Assembly: GCA_036495195.1 (NCBI GenBank)
Contig: DASXNH010000261.1
Span: forward strand, 1 to 33,018
Source of the DNA: Palsa-872 sp036495195
GTDB taxonomy: Bacteria > Chloroflexota > Dormibacteria > Dormibacterales > Dormibacteraceae
DNA: 33,018 nt
Direction: 5' to 3'
Below, piece after piece: positions 6,986 through 17,194 of this stretch. The translations under genes were made by a program, and so were the position numbers. Under the pieces are notes generated by a model. It searched no databases. It was given only the letters and a program-made list of their open reading frames with translations, and had not been told where the DNA came from. How positions within the stretch are numbered: the stretch's first letter is position 1; each line of letters begins with the position of its first letter.

Positions 6986-9900
6986 GTGCCCGCACCGATT
7001 GGCGCTGATGATCTGTACCGTTTCCGCTGGATCGACCACGTCCGCCTGAGCCCCGACGGTCAGCGGGTTGCTTATCAGCTCAGCACCCCCGACGCCGAGT
7101 CGCGCCAGACCAGGAGCCGCATCGTCATCAGGCGCCTGCTTGACCAGGAGCCTGTCGATGCGACGGGTGCGGCGCGTCGGGATCACTCCCCTGAGTGGTC
7201 ACCCGACGGTCGGAGGATCGCGTTCGTCAGCCGCCGCGGCCCCGCCGACCAGGTTTTTGTCCTGGATGTCTCGCTCGGCGGCGAAGCGACGCAGGTGACG
7301 TCATTGCCCGAGGGCGCTTCGAGCCCGGCCTGGTCGCCTGACGGCAGGAGCATCGCGTTCATCGGCACGGTGCTGTCGGATCCCGACTCGGTCGTCGACG
7401 ACCCGAGGCCGCCCGACATTAAAGAGCAACTGAGGCGTTCGCCGGTGGTCAGGGTGGCGCGCCGCCTCGACTACAAGCACGACGGTCAGGGTTTCGTCGA
7501 TGGGCGCAATCGCCACCTGTTCGTGGTGCCCGCGGAAGGCGGCGAGGCCAAGCAGCTGACGAGCGGCGTCTGGGACGTCACCGGTTTCGACTGGTCGCAT
7601 GACGGTTCGAGGATCGCGGTCACGGGCAACGCCGAGCCGAACTCCGACCTGCAGCGCGAGCTCGATCTTTATGTCGTCGACCTCGCGGGCGAACGAACCA
7701 AGATTGCGGGGGGGTTCTACCTGAGCTCGCCATCGTGGTCGCCTCGGGGCGACACCATCGCATTCGTTGCTCCCAATGGCCTGGACGCTGGCCTTATAGA
7801 AAGGTTGTGGGTTGTGCCGGCGACAGGCGGCGTTCCGCGCTGCCTCACCCTCTCGCTGGATCAATCGGTCGGAGACACCCTGATCACGGACATGCGCGGA
7901 GGCCACGGGATCCGCGTCCGGTGGTCTTCGGACGGAGGCCGGCTCTACTTTCTCTCCAGCGGACCCGGCGTCTCCGGCCTTTACTCATGCGACCTCGACG
8001 GCAATCTCTGGCCGGAGGTCGGCGGTGCGCGACGAATCTTCGACTTCGACGTTGCCTCGGGAATATTCGCGTTCTGCGCTTCCGATCCCAACAACCCCGG
8101 GGAGCTGCACATCGTCGCCAATGGCGCCGAGGCAAGGCTGACCGACCTGAATCCCTGGCTGCGTGACCGCTACATCGCGCAACCGGAACGCCACCAGTTC
8201 ACCGCCCCCGACGGGTGGGGCATCGAAGGCTGGCTCCTCAAGCCGGAGAACTTCGACCCCGGACGGCTGCACCCGCTGGTCCTGGAGGTTCACGGAGGAC
8301 CGCACGGACAGTACGGGTGGGCGTTCTTCCACGAGCTGCAGATCCTCGCCGGAATGGGCTACCTGGTGCTGTACGCCAACCCGCGCGGCTCGGACGGATA
8401 CGGCGAGCGCTTCAGGAGCGAGGTTGTGCGGGACTGGGGTGGCAAGGACTACATCGATCTGATGACCGCGGTCGACCAGTTGATCGAACGTTCAGGCGCG
8501 GTGGACACCAGCCGACTGGGCATCGCGGGCGGGTCTTACGGCGGTTACATGACGAACTGGGCGATCGGCCAGACCGACCGCTTCGCGGCCGCTGTCTCCA
8601 TGCGCTCGATATCCAACCTGGTCAGCGAGTACGCGCAACACGACATCGTGATCTGGGGCTCCCTCGAGCTGGGCCCGCCCCCTTACCCGGACCTTGACGA
8701 GCTGTGGCGCCGCTCGCCGATTCGATACGTCAACAACATCAAGACGCCGTTGCTCCTGACCTGCGGCGAGATGGACCTCCGCTGTGCCATCTCCCAGTCG
8801 GAGGAGATGTTCGGCGCGATGCGGCTGCTCGGCAAGACGGTCGAGCTGGCTCGCTTCCCCGAGGAGTCGCACGAGCTCTCGCGGAGTGGCCGGCCGGATC
8901 GCCGCGTGGAGCGTCTGCGACGGATCGCGGGCTGGTTTGAACGTTTCCTGGGCACCGCGGCCGCTGACCGCACGGTCGACGCTCCCGCCGAGGCGGTGGC
9001 CGAGCCGGTTGAAGCGTCCGCTCAGCCCGTCGAAGCCCAGGATCAGCCGGTCGAGGCTGAGCCGGTCTCGGAGTCTTTGGCCGTCGAGCCGGGGCCCGTC
9101 GAGACGGCTTCAGAAGGTGTGGCTGCCGTGGCGCCCGAGGACGTCGTGGCGGCTCCGCCGCCGATGCCTGCCGAGCCAGAGCCCGCGTCTGTGGTTGAGC
9201 CAGAACCCGTGCCGGTGGCTGAGCCAGAAGCCGCGCTCGTGGTCGAGCCGGAGCCCGCGCCCGTGGTCGAGCCAGAGCCCGTGCCCGTGGTTGAGCCGGA
9301 GCCGGTACCGACTGTCGCTGACCTGTGGCAGCAGACAGTTCCAGCGCCGGCTGCCCCCGCCGACGAATGGAGGGCAACTGTTCCACCGGCGATCGCGCCG
9401 GCGATCGAGGAGCAGGCGCCCGTCTTTCCAGAGCCAGAGCCGCTGTTCCCGCGGCCCGAGGTCGTTGCGCCTGAGCCGGTGGCCGCGTCGCCGGCTCCCG
9501 TGCCCGAGCCGGAGCCCCAGGCTCAGCCGGCCCCCGTCTCAGCCTCGGCGGCCCCTTCTGCACTGGACCCGGTGGCGCAGACGATCATCGCCTGGCCGCA
9601 CAACACAGAGCCACCGAGCAATGGCGCGCCTCAGTCTGAATCCGCATTCTCGGAGGAGGCGACCTCGATCATTCCGGCGTGGCAGCCCGCGGACATGCCG
9701 CCGGAGTCGAAACGAACAGTGTCACTTCAGGCGGTGCCGCCAGAGGTCATCGCTGCGGGCGGCGGATTTCCGGCCAAGCTGACTTTCGAGTCTGGTCCAT
9801 TCATCGGCCGCATCATTGCGCTGCCGAACCAGACGGTCACCTTCGGTCGGGCGCCGGACAACGACGTGGTCGTTGGCGACGCCGCCACGTCAGGCCGTCA

Positions 9901-10057
9901 CGGGCGGATCGAGGTGCGGGGCGGTGCGTTCTGGATCAGCGACCTGGGCAGCACGAACGGCACGCTCGTGAACGGCGAGCCCGTGATCGAGCGACAGCTG
10001 AGCCACGGCGATCTGATCGCCATCGGCCAGAACACGATTCGCTTTACTCTCGAATAA
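6986..10057 (+). CDS. S9 family peptidase fused to C-terminal FHA domain
   Basis: A 1023-residue three-part protein. Residues about 1-390 are beta-propeller repeats of the WD40-like/TolB type (repeated LSPDGQRVAY, WSPDGRRIAFVS, WSPDGRSIAF). Residues about 400-655 are an alpha/beta-hydrolase: nucleophile Ser517 in GGSYGGY, Asp597 in CGEMDLRC and His629 in EESHEL, spaced 80 and 32, as in acylaminoacyl peptidases. A Pro/Glu/Val-rich linker (about 655-920, repeats of VEPEPVPV) leads to an FHA domain (about 930-1023) with Arg955 in FGRAPDND, SGRHGRIE and Asn991 in STNGT, which are the phosphothreonine-binding positions. No signal peptide or membrane segment is seen, so it is probably cytosolic. 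The single open frame shows that the fusion is genuine unless misassembled. The start could instead be TTG 6935. No kinase gene lies in the window. Confidence 0.9.
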   Translation: MPAPIGADDLYRFRWIDHVRLSPDGQRVAYQLSTPDAESRQTRSRIVIRRLLDQEPVDATGAARRDHSPEWSPDGRRIAFVSRRGPADQVFVLDVSLGGEATQVTSLPEGASSPAWSPDGRSIAFIGTVLSDPDSVVDDPRPPDIKEQLRRSPVVRVARRLDYKHDGQGFVDGRNRHLFVVPAEGGEAKQLTSGVWDVTGFDWSHDGSRIAVTGNAEPNSDLQRELDLYVVDLAGERTKIAGGFYLSSPSWSPRGDTIAFVAPNGLDAGLIERLWVVPATGGVPRCLTLSLDQSVGDTLITDMRGGHGIRVRWSSDGGRLYFLSSGPGVSGLYSCDLDGNLWPEVGGARRIFDFDVASGIFAFCASDPNNPGELHIVANGAEARLTDLNPWLRDRYIAQPERHQFTAPDGWGIEGWLLKPENFDPGRLHPLVLEVHGGPHGQYGWAFFHELQILAGMGYLVLYANPRGSDGYGERFRSEVVRDWGGKDYIDLMTAVDQLIERSGAVDTSRLGIAGGSYGGYMTNWAIGQTDRFAAAVSMRSISNLVSEYAQHDIVIWGSLELGPPPYPDLDELWRRSPIRYVNNIKTPLLLTCGEMDLRCAISQSEEMFGAMRLLGKTVELARFPEESHELSRSGRPDRRVERLRRIAGWFERFLGTAAADRTVDAPAEAVAEPVEASAQPVEAQDQPVEAEPVSESLAVEPGPVETASEGVAAVAPEDVVAAPPPMPAEPEPASVVEPEPVPVAEPEAALVVEPEPAPVVEPEPVPVVEPEPVPTVADLWQQTVPAPAAPADEWRATVPPAIAPAIEEQAPVFPEPEPLFPRPEVVAPEPVAASPAPVPEPEPQAQPAPVSASAAPSALDPVAQTIIAWPHNTEPPSNGAPQSESAFSEEATSIIPAWQPADMPPESKRTVSLQAVPPEVIAAGGGFPAKLTFESGPFIGRIIALPNQTVTFGRAPDNDVVVGDAATSGRHGRIEVRGGAFWISDLGSTNGTLVNGEPVIERQLSHGDLIAIGQNTIRFTLE

Positions 10058-10161
10058 CTTAGCGCCCTCACTCAAGCCAGTCGTGCTGCCGGGCGTGGTC
10101 TCCGTGGGTCGGCCGCATGGGCCCGGAGTAACCTTCTCGACGACTGGCCCGGTTGCGAACT

Positions 10162-10169
10162 AGGAGGAG
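10162..10169 (+). promoter_or_regulatory. Strong Shine-Dalgarno of SCP2 gene
   Basis: AGGAGGAG at 10162-10169 ends 3 nt before ATG 10173. This is a near-perfect anti-16S match and shows that the organism also uses SD-led mRNAs. A TAACCT hexamer at 10129-10134 could be the -10, giving a leader of about 32 nt. Confidence 0.7.
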
Positions 10170-10172
10170 AAC

Positions 10173-10601
10173 ATGACGGTCAAGGCTTTCTCGGCCGAGT
10201 GGGTGGACGCTTTCAAGGATGAGGTCAACAGATCCGCTGCGTACAAGGCAGCAGGCAAGGGTTGGAAGTGGACGGTCGGGCTGGTCGTGGAAGCGGAGCC
10301 TGACAAGCATTTTCCCGAGGCGAAAGGCATCGTTATGGACCTGTTCGATGGCGAGGCGCGCGAAATCACAGTTGGTCCCGCCGCGAACGCACAGAAATGC
10401 GATTTCGTGATTACGGCTCCCTACTCGCGATGGAAGCAGGTCGCCACCAAGGAGCTCGATGCCACCAAAGGGATGCTGCAGGGCAAGCTGAAGCTGAAGG
10501 GCGACCTCCCGACGATCGTGCGCTACACCAAGGCGTCTCAGGAGATGACCGAGTGCACGACTCGGATCCCGGTTGAATGGCCCGACGAATCGACAGCGTG
10601 A
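10173..10601 (+). CDS. SCP2 sterol-transfer-domain protein
   Basis: A 142-residue protein resembling the SCP2 sterol-carrier fold: an N-terminal helix (FSAEWVDAFKDEVN), a beta-sheet core with LVVEAEPDKHF and GIVMDLFDGEAREI, a CDFVITAPYSRWKQV segment, and the typical GMLQGKLKLKGDLPTIVRY motif near the C-terminus. The fold binds lipids or acyl-CoAs in a hydrophobic tunnel. It opens a run of same-strand genes leading into methylmalonyl-CoA metabolism and has a strong Shine-Dalgarno. Its stop overlaps the GTG start of a second SCP2-like gene (GTGA at 10598-10601), suggesting coupled translation of a pair. The exact ligand is unknown; a role in presenting acyl-CoA substrates is inference. Confidence 0.75.
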   Translation: MTVKAFSAEWVDAFKDEVNRSAAYKAAGKGWKWTVGLVVEAEPDKHFPEAKGIVMDLFDGEAREITVGPAANAQKCDFVITAPYSRWKQVATKELDATKGMLQGKLKLKGDLPTIVRYTKASQEMTECTTRIPVEWPDESTA

Positions 10602-11044
10602 AGTCGGAGCCCAAAAAGGAGGGGCTGGTCGACTACGCCGATGACGAGCCCAGCGCCTTCGCGACGATGCTCGGGGGCCTGATCGAGGCCAACGTCGAGA
10701 GCCGCCTCGAAAAACGAAAAGACTTCTCGACCCTCGTTGCTCGGGTTGGGATCTGGGTCACCGACATCGACGAAGGTGTCACATTGGACTTCAAAGGGAG
10801 GGGCGGCTGGCTGACGGTTCACAACGGTCTCGTGCCGAATCGAACGCTCACCATCCGGACCGATGCCCAGACCGTCATGAGCTTGAGCAACCTGAAGATC
10901 GGGCCTTTCGGGCTCCCCATCTATCACGACGAGGTCGGTCGTGGGGTTGCGGCCAAGCTGCTGAGCGGCAAGCTCAAGATCGATGGCCTGCTGGCCAACG
11001 TGATGACGCTGAACGCGGTGACACGTATCTTCTCTGTCCAGTGA
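10598..11044 (+). CDS. Second SCP2-like lipid-binding protein
   Basis: A 148-residue protein with a likely SCP2-type fold: VARVGIWVTDIDEGVTLDFKG strands, a GGWLTVHNG turn, TIRTDAQTVMSLSNLKIG, and a C-terminal AAKLLSGKLKIDGLLANV that parallels the GKLKLKGD motif of the preceding gene. GTG 10598 overlaps the preceding TGA by the GTGA arrangement that recurs in this window; an in-frame ATG at 10577 would give 155 residues and a 25-nt overlap. The next gene (epimerase) starts 1 nt after the TGA stop, so the gene is embedded in a tight operon. Compared with the first copy it has an acidic N-terminal extension. SCP2 assignment is by motif likeness and less certain than for its neighbour. Confidence 0.6.
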   Translation: MKSEPKKEGLVDYADDEPSAFATMLGGLIEANVESRLEKRKDFSTLVARVGIWVTDIDEGVTLDFKGRGGWLTVHNGLVPNRTLTIRTDAQTVMSLSNLKIGPFGLPIYHDEVGRGVAAKLLSGKLKIDGLLANVMTLNAVTRIFSVQ

Positions 11045-11045
11045 A

Positions 11046-11440
11046 GTGCTGACCCGCATCCACCATGTCGGCGTCGCGGTCGCCGACCTCGACGAATCAA
11101 TCGGCCTGTACCGAGCCGCGCTTGGGGCGGAGCTCGTGCATCGCCAGGTCAACGAGCAAGAGGGGCTCGAGGCCGCGTTCTTGCGCACCGGCGACGGCGA
11201 GGTTGAGCTGATGAGCGCAACCCGGGCGGATTCCCCGGTCGGCAAGTTCCTGGCGAAACGCGGACCCGGGCTGCATCACGTGGCTTATGGGGTGACCGAT
11301 ATCGGGGAGGCTCTGGCAAATGCGCGGGCCGCCGGCCTGGAGCTCATCGACGCCGAGCCGCGGATGGGTATGCACGGCTCGCTCATCGCCTTCGTCCACC
11401 CCAAGAGCCTGGGCGGCGTCCTGACCGAGTTCGTCGAAAT

Positions 11441-11444
<4 letters not shown>
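11046..11444 (+). CDS. mce: Methylmalonyl-CoA epimerase
   Basis: Converts (2S)- to (2R)-methylmalonyl-CoA between propionyl-CoA carboxylase and the mutase. The 132-residue VOC-fold protein has RIHHVGVAVADLD at the start, GPGLHHVAYGV in the middle and GVLTEFVEI at the end. His7, His78 and Glu128 fit metal-ligand positions of the family, and the 50-residue spacing between the last two equals that in the Propionibacterium enzyme. GTG start at 11046 follows the previous stop by 1 nt. The stop overlaps the mutase ATG (ATGA, 11441-11444), a strong sign that both act in one pathway. Confidence 0.93.
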
Positions 11445-13009
<1,565 letters not shown>

Positions 13010-13029
13010 ACACAACGAGGAGAGGACGG

Positions 13030-13449
13030 ATGACTTCTGTGGTTCCGATGATTGCCTATGAGGACGGGAACACCGCCATGGATTGGTTGATCGAGGCATT
13101 CGGTTTCGTGGAGGCGGAGCGGCGCAGGTCGGCGGATGGACGGCTCACACATGGCGAGCTCGCGGCGGGTGGCGGGCTCATCATGCTGGCCACGCCGACG
13201 CCCGACTATCAAGGTCCGAAACACCATCGCGAAACCTGCGACGCGGCGCGCCAGTGGTCGCGGGTCCCGTACATCATCGATGGCGTGCTGGTCGAGGTCG
13301 AGAACGTGGCAGCTCATTGCGAGCGTGCACGGGCGGCCGGAGCCTTCATCCTGTCGGAGCCGGAGGACACCCCGGATGGCCGCCGATACCGCGTGGAGGA
13401 CATCGAGGGCCACCGCTGGATGTTCCAGGAGAGGCCTACGAGCAGGTGA
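13030..13449 (+). CDS. VOC-superfamily (glyoxalase-like) protein
   Basis: A 139-residue vicinal-oxygen-chelate protein of the glyoxalase/PhnB-like group. VVPMIAYEDGNTAMDWLIEAFGF is the typical first beta-alpha unit, with a C-terminal DTPDGRRYRVEDIEGHRWMF strand pair. Such proteins range from glyoxalases to bleomycin-binding proteins, and the substrate cannot be told here. It lies 20 nt after mcmA with a GAGGAGAGG Shine-Dalgarno before ATG 13030, and its stop overlaps the GTG start of the carboxylase gene (GTGA, 13446-13449). Placement between mutase and carboxylase suggests a role in CoA-ester or side-product handling, but a second epimerase activity is not supported by motifs. Confidence 0.8.
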   Translation: MTSVVPMIAYEDGNTAMDWLIEAFGFVEAERRRSADGRLTHGELAAGGGLIMLATPTPDYQGPKHHRETCDAARQWSRVPYIIDGVLVEVENVAAHCERARAAGAFILSEPEDTPDGRRYRVEDIEGHRWMFQERPTSR

Positions 13450-15008
13450 CTGAGCCCAAAGCGAAGAAGGTCGACCCGCTGAACCAGCTGCGTCAGCGCA
13501 AATATGAGGCGGGTCACGGAGATGCCGAGGCGTTCAACCGGCAGCACGCGAAAGGCAAGCTGACCGCTCGCGAGCGCATCGCGCGCCTGGTCGACCGCAA
13601 CTCGTTCGAGGAGCTCGACATTTTCGCCACCCATCGAGCGGGCGGCCCTGGCATGGATGCAAAAGGTGTGCCTGGGGACGGCGTCGTCACCGGAATGGGA
13701 AAGATCGATGGCCGCGACGTGATGCTGTTCAGCCACGACGCATCGGTGTTCGGCGGCTCCCTCGGAGAGGTCTTCGCCGAGAAGGTCATCAAGGTCATGG
13801 ACCTCGCGCTTCGCAACCGGATCCCGATCATCGGAATCAACGACTCGGGCGGGGCTCGCATCCAGGAGGGTGTTGTCTCGCTTGCGGGCTATGCCGAGAT
13901 CTTCTGGCGCAACGTTGAATCGAGCGGGCTCATCCCGCAGCTGAGCTTGATCCTCGGCCCCTGCACCGGAGGAGCCGTTTACTCTCCCGCGATGACCGAC
14001 TTCACCTTCATGGTCCACGGCGTCGGCTACATGTTCATCACCGGACCCGAGGTCATACGCGTGACGACAGGCGAGGAGGTTACGTTCGACTCGCTCGGCG
14101 GAGCCGAGGTGCACAACGTCAAGTCAGGCGTCGCGCACTTTCTGGCCGAAACCGAGGACGAATGCTTCGCCCAGGTGCGACAGATGTTCAAGTACATCCC
14201 ACAGAACTGCGACGAGAAGCCTCCGACGGCGCCCGCAACCGATGATCCGGAGCGCGTTGCGCCTGGCCTCGCCGATGTCATCCCAGACAACCCAAAAGAG
14301 CCATACGACATCAAGGACGTCATCGGCATGGTCGTCGACCATGGGAAGTTCTTCGAGGTCCAGCCGTACTTCGCCATGAACATAGTTGTGGGCTTTGCCC
14401 ACCTGGACGGACACTCCGTCGGCGTTGTGGCCAACCAACCGAAGGTCATGGCGGGCGCGCTGGACATCAATGCGTCGGTGAAAGCCGCCCGGTTTGTTCG
14501 ATTCTGCGACGCCTTCAACATCCCGCTGGTCACGTTCGTGGACGTGCCCGGGTTTCTGCCAGGCACGGCGCAGGAGTACGGGGGCATCATCAGGCACGGC
14601 GCGAAGCTCCTGTACGCGTACAGCGAGGCGACGGTGCCGAAGCTCACGGTCATCACCCGCAAGGCTTATGGCGGCGCCTACTGCGTCATGTGCTCCAAGC
14701 ACATCCGTGCGGACTTCAACGTCGCGTGGCCGACCGCGGAGATTGCGGTAATGGGGCCGGAGGGTGCTGTGAACATCGTTTTCCGCCGAGAGCTGGAGGC
14801 CGCCGCCGACCCACTGGCCCGGCGGCGCGAGCTCGTCACCGACTACGCGGAGCGGTTCGCCAACCCTTACATCGCGGCTGAGCGCGGATACATAGACGCG
14901 GTCATCGAGCCGGGCCGCACGCGCGGCGAGCTGATCCGCGCGCTGAAGATGGCCCTGCGCAAGGAGCGTCGCCGCAGCCCGCGCTGGCACGGCAACATCC
15001 CGCTGTGA
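13446..15008 (+). CDS. pccB: Acyl-CoA (propionyl-CoA) carboxylase, beta chain
   Basis: The 520-residue carboxyltransferase subunit moves CO2 from biotin to an acyl-CoA, most likely propionyl-CoA given the mce-mcmA context. It shows the crotonase-like duplicated fold: HAKGKLTARERIARL at the start, GGARIQEGV and GPCTGGAVYSPAMTDF oxyanion loops in the N-half, PGFLPGTAQEYGGIIRHGAK and AYGGAYCVMCSKH in the C-half. Residue Cys413 occupies the place of the propionyl-specific Asp422 of Streptomyces PccB, so specificity may be unusual. The biotin carboxylase/biotin carrier chain is not in the window. The reading frame is open far upstream of 13446, but GTG 13446, overlapping the VOC stop, starts the family-like sequence. 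Confidence 0.92.
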   Translation: MTEPKAKKVDPLNQLRQRKYEAGHGDAEAFNRQHAKGKLTARERIARLVDRNSFEELDIFATHRAGGPGMDAKGVPGDGVVTGMGKIDGRDVMLFSHDASVFGGSLGEVFAEKVIKVMDLALRNRIPIIGINDSGGARIQEGVVSLAGYAEIFWRNVESSGLIPQLSLILGPCTGGAVYSPAMTDFTFMVHGVGYMFITGPEVIRVTTGEEVTFDSLGGAEVHNVKSGVAHFLAETEDECFAQVRQMFKYIPQNCDEKPPTAPATDDPERVAPGLADVIPDNPKEPYDIKDVIGMVVDHGKFFEVQPYFAMNIVVGFAHLDGHSVGVVANQPKVMAGALDINASVKAARFVRFCDAFNIPLVTFVDVPGFLPGTAQEYGGIIRHGAKLLYAYSEATVPKLTVITRKAYGGAYCVMCSKHIRADFNVAWPTAEIAVMGPEGAVNIVFRRELEAAADPLARRRELVTDYAERFANPYIAAERGYIDAVIEPGRTRGELIRALKMALRKERRRSPRWHGNIPL

Positions 15009-15047
15009 GGGCGGATCGTCATCACTGGGTCCGACCAACGAACACCC

Positions 15048-15053
15048 TAAACT
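15048..15053 (+). promoter_or_regulatory. TAAACT -10 element upstream of sucC
   Basis: TAAACT at 15048-15053 ends exactly 7 nt before an ATG at 15061 that opens a six-codon ORF, the same leaderless spacing as at galU and the HNH gene. It makes sucCD a separate transcription unit in addition to possible read-through from pccB. Confidence 0.45.
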
Positions 15054-15060
15054 TCAAGAG

Positions 15061-15081
15061 ATGCCTGGCAGAGAGTCGTGA
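15061..15081 (+). CDS. Putative leaderless six-codon upstream ORF (MPGRES)
   Basis: ATG 15061 begins codons for Met-Pro-Gly-Arg-Glu-Ser and a TGA at 15079-15081. The TGA overlaps the GTG start of sucC as GTGA, the same overlap used between real genes in this window. A TAAACT hexamer 7 nt upstream would start the mRNA at this ATG. Its likely role is to load ribosomes on a leaderless mRNA and hand them to sucC, or to sense translation. It is far too short for family evidence, so the call rests on geometry alone. Confidence 0.35.
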   Translation: MPGRES

Positions 15082-16216
15082 AACTTCTCGAGTACCAGGC
15101 AAAAGAGGTGCTCGCCTCGCTGGGCATTCAGATCCCGCCTGGCAGGGTCGCTCGCACTCCTGACGAGGCGGCTGAGGCCTGCGAGGATCTGGGGCCGGTG
15201 GCGATCAAGGCTCAGGTCCCAGTGGGGGGCCGAGGTAAAGCCGGCGGCATCAAAGTCGTGAAGACGCCAGACGAGGCGCGCAAGGCAGCTGAGCAGATCA
15301 TCGGCATGGACATCAAGGGATTCAAGGTGCCGCTCGTCTATTGCGAGGCCGCGCTCGACATCCAGCGCGAGATCTACCTGGGTTTCACTGTCGATCGCGA
15401 CGCCCGCAACAACATCCTCATGCTCTCGGCCAAGGGCGGCATGGACATCGAACAGGTGGCCGAGGAGGCTCCCGAGTCGATTGCGCGATTGCATCCAAAC
15501 CCCTGGCGGGGGCCGCTTGACTTCGAGCTCAACCAGCTCGCTTTCGACGCCGGCCTCGGCGAGCTCGCGCGGCCTCTCACGGCCCTGATCAGGAAGCTCT
15601 ACCGAGCGATTCCCGAGCTGGATGCCGTAACCGCCGAGATCAATCCGCTGGTGGTCACCGCGAAGGGCGAGATCATCGCCGGCGACGCGAAGCTGGAGAC
15701 GGACGAAAACGCCGCGTGGCGGCACAAGGATCTCGAGGAGCGCTACGGCTCGGTGCTGGAGGGCGATCCCTACGAGGTCGAGGCCAAGAAGCGTGGGCTC
15801 ACGTATGTCTCGCTCGACGGCGACATCGGCATCATCGGGAATGGGGCCGGGCTCTGCATGAACACGCTCGACCTCGTCGCCAGGGCGGGTGGAAAAGCGG
15901 CCAACTTCTGTGACATCGGTGGCGGCGCCAAGGCCGAGGTGGTCGAGAACGCGCTCGCGGTGATTCTCATGAACCCGCGCGTGCGGGGCGTGCTGATGAA
16001 CGTTTTCGGAGGGATCACGCGGGGCGACGAGGTTGCCAGGGGCCTGGTGACGGCGCGCGACAACCTGAAGATGAAGCTTCCGCTGGTGGTGCGCATGAGC
16101 GGCACCAACGAGGAGGAGGGTCGCGCGATCCTCAAGCAGAACGGCATCGAGCCAGGCGCGAGCGCCTGGGAGGCCGCACAGAAGATCGTCGAGCTGACGA
16201 GGGCGGCGGCGCCGCG

Positions 16217-16220
<4 letters not shown>
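15078..16220 (+). CDS. sucC: Succinyl-CoA synthetase, beta chain
   Basis: The nucleotide-binding (ATP-grasp) subunit of succinate-CoA ligase, which couples succinyl-CoA cleavage to ATP or GTP formation. MKLLEYQAKEVLASLGI is the classic N-terminus; AQVPVGGRGKAGGIK, AEINPLVV and the C-terminal CoA-ligase part (FCDIGGGAKAEVV, NVFGGITRGDEVARG) follow in order. The length of 380 residues is typical. It follows the carboxylase gene by 69 nt, with its own promoter-like element and a short upstream ORF overlapping the GTG start. It overlaps sucD by ATGA. Taking up the succinyl-CoA made by the mutase gives the cluster a net energy-yielding end step, besides its TCA-cycle role. Confidence 0.95.
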
Positions 16221-17077
<857 letters not shown>

Positions 17078-17158
17078 GAGGCGGCGGGGCTCCGGCTCCG
17101 GCTTCGGCTGCGAGCGAAATGTCGCGCCAGCGATTCGTTTTTTCGCCTGTAAATGGCA

Positions 17159-17194
17159 TTGGCAACGAACGTTTGTTTGGTACAATTACCGGCA
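17159..17194 (+). promoter_or_regulatory. Leaderless promoter with LexA-like SOS box
   Basis: The -35 TTGGCA (17159-17164) and -10 TACAAT (17181-17186) are separated by 16 bp, and the -10 ends 7 nt before ATG 17194. The spacer contains CGAACGTTTGTTTG (17166-17179), an inverted repeat of CGAAC-N4-GTTYG form with one arm mismatch, matching the Gram-positive LexA box consensus CGAACRNRYGTTYC/G at nearly all positions. A repressor here would cover both promoter elements. Confidence 0.65.

Noticed and set aside
10058..11046. Cobalamin riboswitch upstream of the mutase operons
   Set aside because: I looked for a B12-box-like GCCACTG with surrounding stems before 10173, 11046, 29267 and 30283. None was seen, and the gaps are mostly too short.
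13083..13445. Upstream extension of the pccB reading frame
   Set aside because: The extra codons overlap the VOC gene in another frame and look like shadow translation. Carboxylase-like sequence begins at GTG 13446.
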